NCBI GenBank assembly: GCA_026225945.1
Contig: JAMJFZ010001222.1
Location: 696,501 to 760,500, forward strand
Direction: 5' to 3'
Source of the DNA: Cricetomys ansorgei
Lineage: Eukaryota; Chordata; Mammalia; Rodentia; Nesomyidae
Length of the DNA: 64,000 nucleotides
Shown here: in pieces, positions 58,316-64,000 of the stretch
Position numbering within the stretch: the first letter of the stretch is position 1
Layout of the letters: each line of letters begins with the position of its first letter
The notes under the pieces: generated by a model
What the model was told of the DNA's origin: nothing
Databases searched by the model: none
The model's input: the letters and a program-made list of their open reading frames with translations, nothing else
Made by a program: the position numbers and the translations under genes

Positions 58316-58610
58316 CGGGGATGGAGCTGCCTCAATCCAGTTGGCACAGTGACTTACTGAGCAACCATGAGAATCGGGACCCACATACAAAGGCATTGTG
58401 GGGTGAGCATGGCATAGCAGCACTAGGGAAGCAGAGACAAGAGGCTTCTGGAGCCACTGACCAGCTAGTCCAGACAATCAAGAAAGACCAGTCTCAAAAA
58501 CTAAGACAGCTATTGAGGGAGACACCTGACATAAACCTCTGGCTTTCACAAACATGAGTGCACATAAGTATGCATGCACATGCACATACATATACACATG
58601 CACACAAATA
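58316..58610 (+). repeat. RSINE1/B4A-type SINE
   Basis: A head-like CAGTGACTTACTGAGCAACC, a B1-like middle, then AGACCAGTCTCAAAAACTAA, ACACCTGACATAAACCTCTGG and an alternating CATGCACA tail fit RSINE1. Confidence 0.7.
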
Positions 58611-58614
58611 ATGA

Positions 58615-59998
58615 GTCCTTCCGTCAAATGTGGTAGTGGCCCAGAAATGGTTAGACAGAGATATTTCAGCTGAACAAACTTCTAGTCTCATTTCCAGAAT
58701 CAAAAGCCTGAGTCCCATTAGCTGACTTCTAGCATGTGTTCCCTCTCCACTTCTTCCTTCCCTGGCTCACCGAGGTATAGGCAGCCAGTCAGTACAGGAT
58801 TCAAATCCTGAGGCCACCCCCAGGCTGTGTCAGCGGCCAGGGCCGTGGCAGAGCCTTGGGTGTGGCCACACAGGTCCTGGAGCATGGTTCCAAGGCATGG
58901 CTCTGCATATTAGGGAAAAACACATCTTATGTTTAATTCTGGTTTTCTCATTACAGACATGATGTCCTGGGATGGCGTGCAGGTAAAAGAGGAAGAAAGA
59001 AGAGAAAAGTCTTCCTTCTTCTGCCTAAAAGAAGGTCCATACTCAGCTGAGAGCCTTTGGCTACCTCCCTCTGTCTGCATCTTTTCTAAACTCCTTCCCG
59101 GGTGCTCCCCCAGCGCCCCGCCGGCTTCACTCGGACCCCGGACCCCGGTGGGATAATTCCTTGCTCTGCCCCCACTTGCATCTGTCCCCGTGTTTCACAT
59201 CCCTCTTCATAAAATTTCTTTATGACTTTCAAGCCATGAGAGCCTGTTTTGAACCCGTGAGATCTCTGCTCTACATGACAATCAGCACGGGGAGAGAGAA
59301 AGGGGAAAGGCTTTTGTTACCAAACATCCAGTTACCAAAAGTTTAGTCACCGTCAGGGTCTGAGCAGCCAACACTGGGCCTTTCACAGCGCAGGGGAGGG
59401 CTCCTTTGCCCTGGCCTATTGACGCTCTCACTGGTCTCCATGCCTCCCTCTGCTGTTGTGCAGTGTGGCTCCTGCAGAAATCAAGGCTGTTTCTCTCCTG
59501 CTTCCTGAGAGTCTGGCGGCAGGAATGCACACAGGTTCTGGAAAATCCGAAGCAATGTGACTGAATCCAGATACCTGATTAATAAATGCAGCAGCCAAAA
59601 CACCACTTTCACACACATACTTCATAACGAAGTGCCTGAGGAATTGCAAAAGTGAAGAGAGGCACCAGATTCCCTGTGAGAGTGGGAACAGAAGCTACGC
59701 CGAGAGGCTGCATGAAGGGCCAAGGGCACACTCCCCTGGCTTCACCGCGTCACCAGGACTCAGTAAAATGACAAACTCAGGACTGCCCCTGGGTGATACA
59801 TTCCTTTCTTTCCTGAAAGAGTAGCTTGAGCAGTTGCCACCTAACAAAGCGAGGAGAAATCTCTTTAGCTGTGGCTAAAGGGCTCTGTCGGGTTACAAGG
59901 AGCCGGCGCATTCCAGAACGCACACCTGACTGAAGACAGGGGGGAGCTCAGGGAGAGCTGCTGCCTACACCTTGACACTAGCACCCCAGCCCGACCAA
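58615..59998. other. Repeat-poor intronic DNA
   Basis: A short CG-rich patch (59095-59155) is too small for a CpG island. No exon was recognised. Confidence 0.4.
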
Positions 59999-60000
59999 AA

Positions 60001-60039
60001 GTGTGTGTGTGTGTGTGCGTGTGTGTGTGTGTGTGTGTT
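60001..60039. repeat. (TG)n microsatellite
   Basis: A TG run with one CG interruption. Confidence 0.97.
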
Positions 60040-61150
60040 TCTGGTGGGGTCTCCTTGGGTAAATCAGCTAAATCGCAAATCTTGTAGGCATAAACAAAAA
60101 AGTCTCCACCTGAGCTTTCCCTCAAGTCTGCGCCTAAATCTCCTCGAGGACCCACCAGTGCAAGCTCACAGAAATTGCAGGCGGTCCGCCTGCTTGCCAG
60201 AACTGACTGGAGATAAACCCAACAACAGTGAACCCAGTGGCTGCATGGGCACCCTCAAGCCAGGGTCTGCCACCATGACTTCCAGCAGCCTGCAGCCAGA
60301 AGAAAGAGAAAGTAACCAATTCAAATGCAACCCAAACATTCTGAGCTACCCTGGGTCTTAGAAATTTTCGCCAGGATTTGAGTGATCTTAATGGTCTTGG
60401 AGCCACAACTGAAAATGCCACAATAGATGTTTGAATTAAAAACCACTAGGTTTGCCAAAAGACCAATTGTTAAAAATTGGCAGCATTCCAAAGAACTTAG
60501 CAGGCGGCATACTGCCCAGGGCTCAGAGAATTGCTAATTCTAGAGAAAGTTAATTATCACCTTATTGATAAAAGGGTAATTTTTAAAGCTTGTAGTATGG
60601 CTTTTGTGTCTCATTAATTAAAATTTAGAGTAATTTACTAGACACCTGGTGGCTTCTTTTACGTGATATTTGTTGCAAACCCATCTGATTTTTCTTCCTC
60701 CTAGGGAACATTTGGATCTCCCATCTCTCCTCACCTGTCTTTGAAAGCAACAAAAACATTTTAAAAGGGGAAGAAATGTGTAAATCTCAAAGCCTTTTGG
60801 GAGACTTTGGGATTAAGACATAAAATATCCAAGGAAGCTCTTTTAAAAGATCTCTCTGAAATACTGAATTGCCCGTTAATACAAAGAAGCCTGTGCACTC
60901 GTGTCTAAGGGGAGATTGCTCCCAAAATAGGAAAGCAATTTTACAGTCTCTGATGACTAGATGGGAGAAGGATGCATCTTCATCTTCATCCCAAATCCAT
61001 TCTCAAACAAAGTCTGAGGGGATGAAACAGGAGGAATTTAGAATTCTAATACCCAAAGAACACACGGTCCAGCTACCTGGAGTCCCTGGAGGCTGAAGCT
61101 TCCAGAAGTCTCTGGACACTGAGCTTCACCTCCCACTGGCCAAATGCTAT
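60040..61150. other. Repeat-free intronic DNA
   Basis: No recognised repeat. The AT-rich part (60420-60680) has homeodomain-type TTAATTA and AATTAA motifs. Confidence 0.45.
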
Positions 61151-61156
61151 TCTAAA

Positions 61157-61203
<47 letters not shown>

Positions 61204-61668
61204 TGTGAGAGAGAGAGAGATAAGGTATCTGTGTCTGTGTGTATCTGTCTGTGTGTATGTCTATGTGTCTGTGTGTGTGTATCTCTGTGTGTGTGTGTGT
61301 GTGAGAGAGAGAGAGCGAGAGAGAGAGGGTGAGAGAGAGAGATAAGGTATCTGTGTCTGTGTGTGTGTGTCTGTGTGTATGTCTGTGTGTCTGTGTGTGT
61401 GTATCTGTGTGTGTCTGTGTGTGTGTGTCTCTGTGTGTGTGTGTGTGTCTGTGTGTGTGTGTGTGTCTGTGTGTGTGTGTCTGTGTGTGTATCTGTGTGT
61501 GTGTGTGTGTCTGTGTGTCTGTGTGTGTGTCTCTGTGTGTGTATGTCTGTGTGTCTGTGTGTGTGTGTCTCTGTGTGTCTGTGTGTGTGTCTGTGTGTGT
61601 GTGTCTCTGTGTGTGTGTGTGTGTGTGTCTGTGTGTCTGTGTGTGTGTGTGTGTGTGTGTCTGTGTGT
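61157..61668. repeat. 512-bp compound (TG)n/(GA)n/(TCTG)n tract
   Basis: TG runs are broken by GA blocks (61180-61220 and 61302-61340) and TCTG or ATCTG steps. The block GATAAGGTATCTGTGTCTGT occurs at 61219 and 61341, showing an internal duplication of about 122 bases. Confidence 0.97.
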
Positions 61669-61669
61669 T

Positions 61670-63790
61670 ATGACCTTGGATCTTGCAACAAAACTGTAGA
61701 CAGACCTAAGAAATGCTCCAAATTATGTGTCCAAAACCTCAGCTTTCCAACAGAAAAGTTATTCTCCAGTGAGCATTCCTTGCTATATTTCCTTAAACTT
61801 ATTGCAATTAAGCATTTGAGATCCAACATTAAGATTAAAAAGAAACAAATAAGAGCCACCACATTGTCCTTTTAGAGAGTATTGTTAGAATTTTTATCAC
61901 AAGCAAGCAGTATTGAAAATATTAAAAGTCCTTGCTTTTTTGAGTTGTCAAGATCAAAGTTGAGGAGTCAGAGTAACAGCTTTTGGGTTTGGCTTGTTTC
62001 CCAAAAGCTGATCTCCTGTGACCTCCGGCCTCATCCCCGCAACCAGAAGCAGAGAGTGAAACTGCAGCTGGTTTCACTTGCTGAAAAACACCGCCAGAAG
62101 CAAAGACGTGCAGGAAGCGGTTCGCCGGTTTGTTTTCCTGTCTCAGTCTTAAGAATAAAATAAAAGTAATTTTGGTGATGTGGGCAAGGAATTTAAATAT
62201 GGCAAACAACTAAAATTTGGGGTTTTGTGGGATCTGCATTTTTTTATGATACTACAAAGTGGACAGATGGATACTTGGAGAAGGTTCCTCCACACACACA
62301 CTCTAAAGAGCAGTAGAAAAAATCATGTTTCAAAAATAGTTGACAGCTATCTTTTAAAAGTAGATTGTGAAGCCACCAAAACAACTTCCTGCATTGGGCA
62401 CATCTTCTCCACAGGTTAGTCTCGTTCTGATGGCCTCTCAGTGCTGCTTCCTGGGTAATTGTCACACTGTAGCTGCTGTACAAATAGTCACTAGATTGAA
62501 CCATTTCACCAAGCACACACACACACACGCACACACACACACTTCTCCACAAAAGGCTGCTCAGATCATGCACCTTGTCCTGTATAGTTATTTAGACATT
62601 TTTTACTCTAGGCATTTGGATTTGTTTTCTTTCTAGTAAGAAGAAAATCTTGAGGAGGAAATGGCAGCTATGCTCCTCTCTCTTCAAAGCTGTCCCTTAA
62701 TTGGGACAGGAATTGAAAACAGAGCACGCAGCACGCATGTCTGCTCTGAAGTGCCTGGATTACTTTTCAAGTATCCCAGCTACAGAGCCACTTTCTGGGC
62801 GAGCAGCTGATGGACCAGCCCTCTTGAGAAATGTCATTCATGACCCTAAGAAGACAAGCCAGCAAGCCACCTCTGGTTTACTGCCGCAGATGACGGCACG
62901 CATATGGATTCAAGCACAGCAATGAGGAGCGAAGCGGTCTACTCCACAGCTAACCACGCCCTTCCCCACGGGTCCTATCTACCTGGCCAGCGGCCAACAG
63001 GTGACACTTTGGGCTGCAGGCAGAGCAAGTGGAGCTGAGGCAGAGCAGGCCGCTTCAGGTCACATAGCGCTGTGCCTAGGAAGGAGGTGACTTTGTCTTT
63101 GAACCTGGGAAAAACCCCTCCAAACACTCAATACTAACCTGGTATCCCCCACCCCAATCCAGAAAAAACTAATACAGCAGCTAGCAATTAAAACTCTCCT
63201 CACCTACGGCTTAGCAACCAACACAAAGACGTGAAATATTCCATCTGAAGCATTCAAGATAAGTGAATAAAATTAAACTTTAAAACAAATGCTTTGGTCT
63301 ATGTTGACAACACACAAATTGGAATAATAATTTTTTAGGTAAATATTTGTGACCTAAAACATACCACAATTTTTAAATGAATAAAACAAAGCAAAGCAAA
63401 ATTATTATTAGGGGGAAAAAAGTCAACCAGTTATCTGGGTTCATGTCTGAAAAAAATAAAAAACTTTACACATATTTACACGCAGAGTTAAAGAACAGTA
63501 AGTGTGTACATGTCAAAAACGCATAAACTGTGTATTTCCTATATTACATCTTCCTTTGAGATGTAGTTAGAACCAACCATCGTATTTTGCATCTTAAGAC
63601 CTGAAGTTTCCCCGAGGAGCTTGGTAGTTTTAGCACCACGCACCTATGCATTGCCATGGAGGCAGGCATGCAAACCCTCCCGAATCAACTAAGGCAGGTA
63701 ACCTGTTGTGCTGACAGCCCAGAGAGAAGGACCCGCATCATGGCACACCCTCCAGCGTGAGTCTCCCTTACCTATAGCTTGTTCACAGAG
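61670..63790. other. Mostly unique DNA with a (CA)n
   Basis: A CA run lies at 62514-62542. No exon, first exon or promoter of Scml4 was recognised. Confidence 0.4.
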
Positions 63791-63839
63791 CCCTGCGCAG
63801 GGTGTAGATCTGGAGTGTTGACTTAGAAGGCAGGTGACT

Positions 63840-63940
63840 TCCTGCACATGCACCCGAGTGTTGCAGAAGCTGTCTTCCACCCGTGCGCATCCTATGCATG
63901 CACCTGAGTATTGCACAGCTGTCTTCCACCCGTGTGCTAC
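63840..63940. repeat. Two-copy tandem repeat, ~50 bp
   Basis: CATGCACCCGAGTGTTGCAG is followed 50 bases later by CATGCACCTGAGTATTGCAC, and GTCTTCCACCCGTG recurs at 49 bases. Confidence 0.85.
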
Positions 63941-64000
63941 TGCTCACAGCTAGTCTTCGGCAGCCCTGCTCGCCGCTGCAAACATCTCATTAGACTAATG

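Larger units (their letters stand above)
18702..64000 (-). other. Scml4: Scml4 5' intron and/or upstream flank
   Basis: The start-codon exon has a splice acceptor on its 5' side, so at least one more exon lies to the right on the minus strand. None of the 45 kb shows a CpG island or a first exon I can recognise. The start of transcription may be inside this stretch or beyond the window. Confidence 0.6.

Noticed and set aside
59095..59160. CG-rich patch as a possible promoter of Scml4
   Set aside because: Only about 60 bases; flanks are CpG-poor and no TATA or exon boundary is apparent.
61329..61875. Open frames of 112-170 codons rich in VCVCV
   Set aside because: They read the TG tract; parallel frames are equally open.

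Overview
The window is rodent genomic DNA. B1, B2/B3, B4 and ID SINEs, rodent MaLR and ERV LTRs, old L1 pieces and many microsatellites fill it. ID copies are few and old, which argues against rat. The LTR family found four times here is not one I can name, so mouse, hamster or vole cannot be told apart with certainty; a cricetid is my guess.

The only gene I can support is Scml4 (SCM-like 4, a Polycomb-group protein), read on the minus strand. The exon at 18509-18701 carries the start codon and residues 1-52, with two AT-hook-like basic motifs. It splices in phase 0 to the exon at 911-1040, which encodes residues 53-95 plus one base of the next codon. The rest of the gene (SLED and SAM domains) lies beyond the left edge. 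The 45 kb to the right of the start-codon exon is 5' intron and possibly upstream flank; I could not identify a first exon, a CpG island or a promoter there.

The introns by region: 1.8-5.7 kb holds an LTR and a MaLR element split by a 2.8 kb polyadenylated insert with an 11-bp target-site duplication. 8-12 kb has a GGTGAT array, a MaLR LTR, B1 plus TA microsatellite, and an internally deleted ERV with a primer-binding-like site and a polypurine tract. 12-36 kb is mostly scattered SINEs, L1 3' ends and unassigned DNA, plus a CpG-rich 9-bp array at 25.1 kb. 36.9-40.6 kb is an old minus-strand L1 cut up by SINEs, a solo LTR and a 500-bp pyrimidine tract. 44.8 kb has a 13-unit 30-bp minisatellite. 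48.2-49.7 kb is a cluster of three LTRs of different ages. 52.5 and 61.2 kb carry long microsatellites. 55-64 kb is the least repeat-rich part and the best place to look for regulatory elements.

I found no CRISPR array, operon or other prokaryotic feature, and no new protein-coding system. The most unusual object is the 2.8 kb composite retroposon at 2752-5528.
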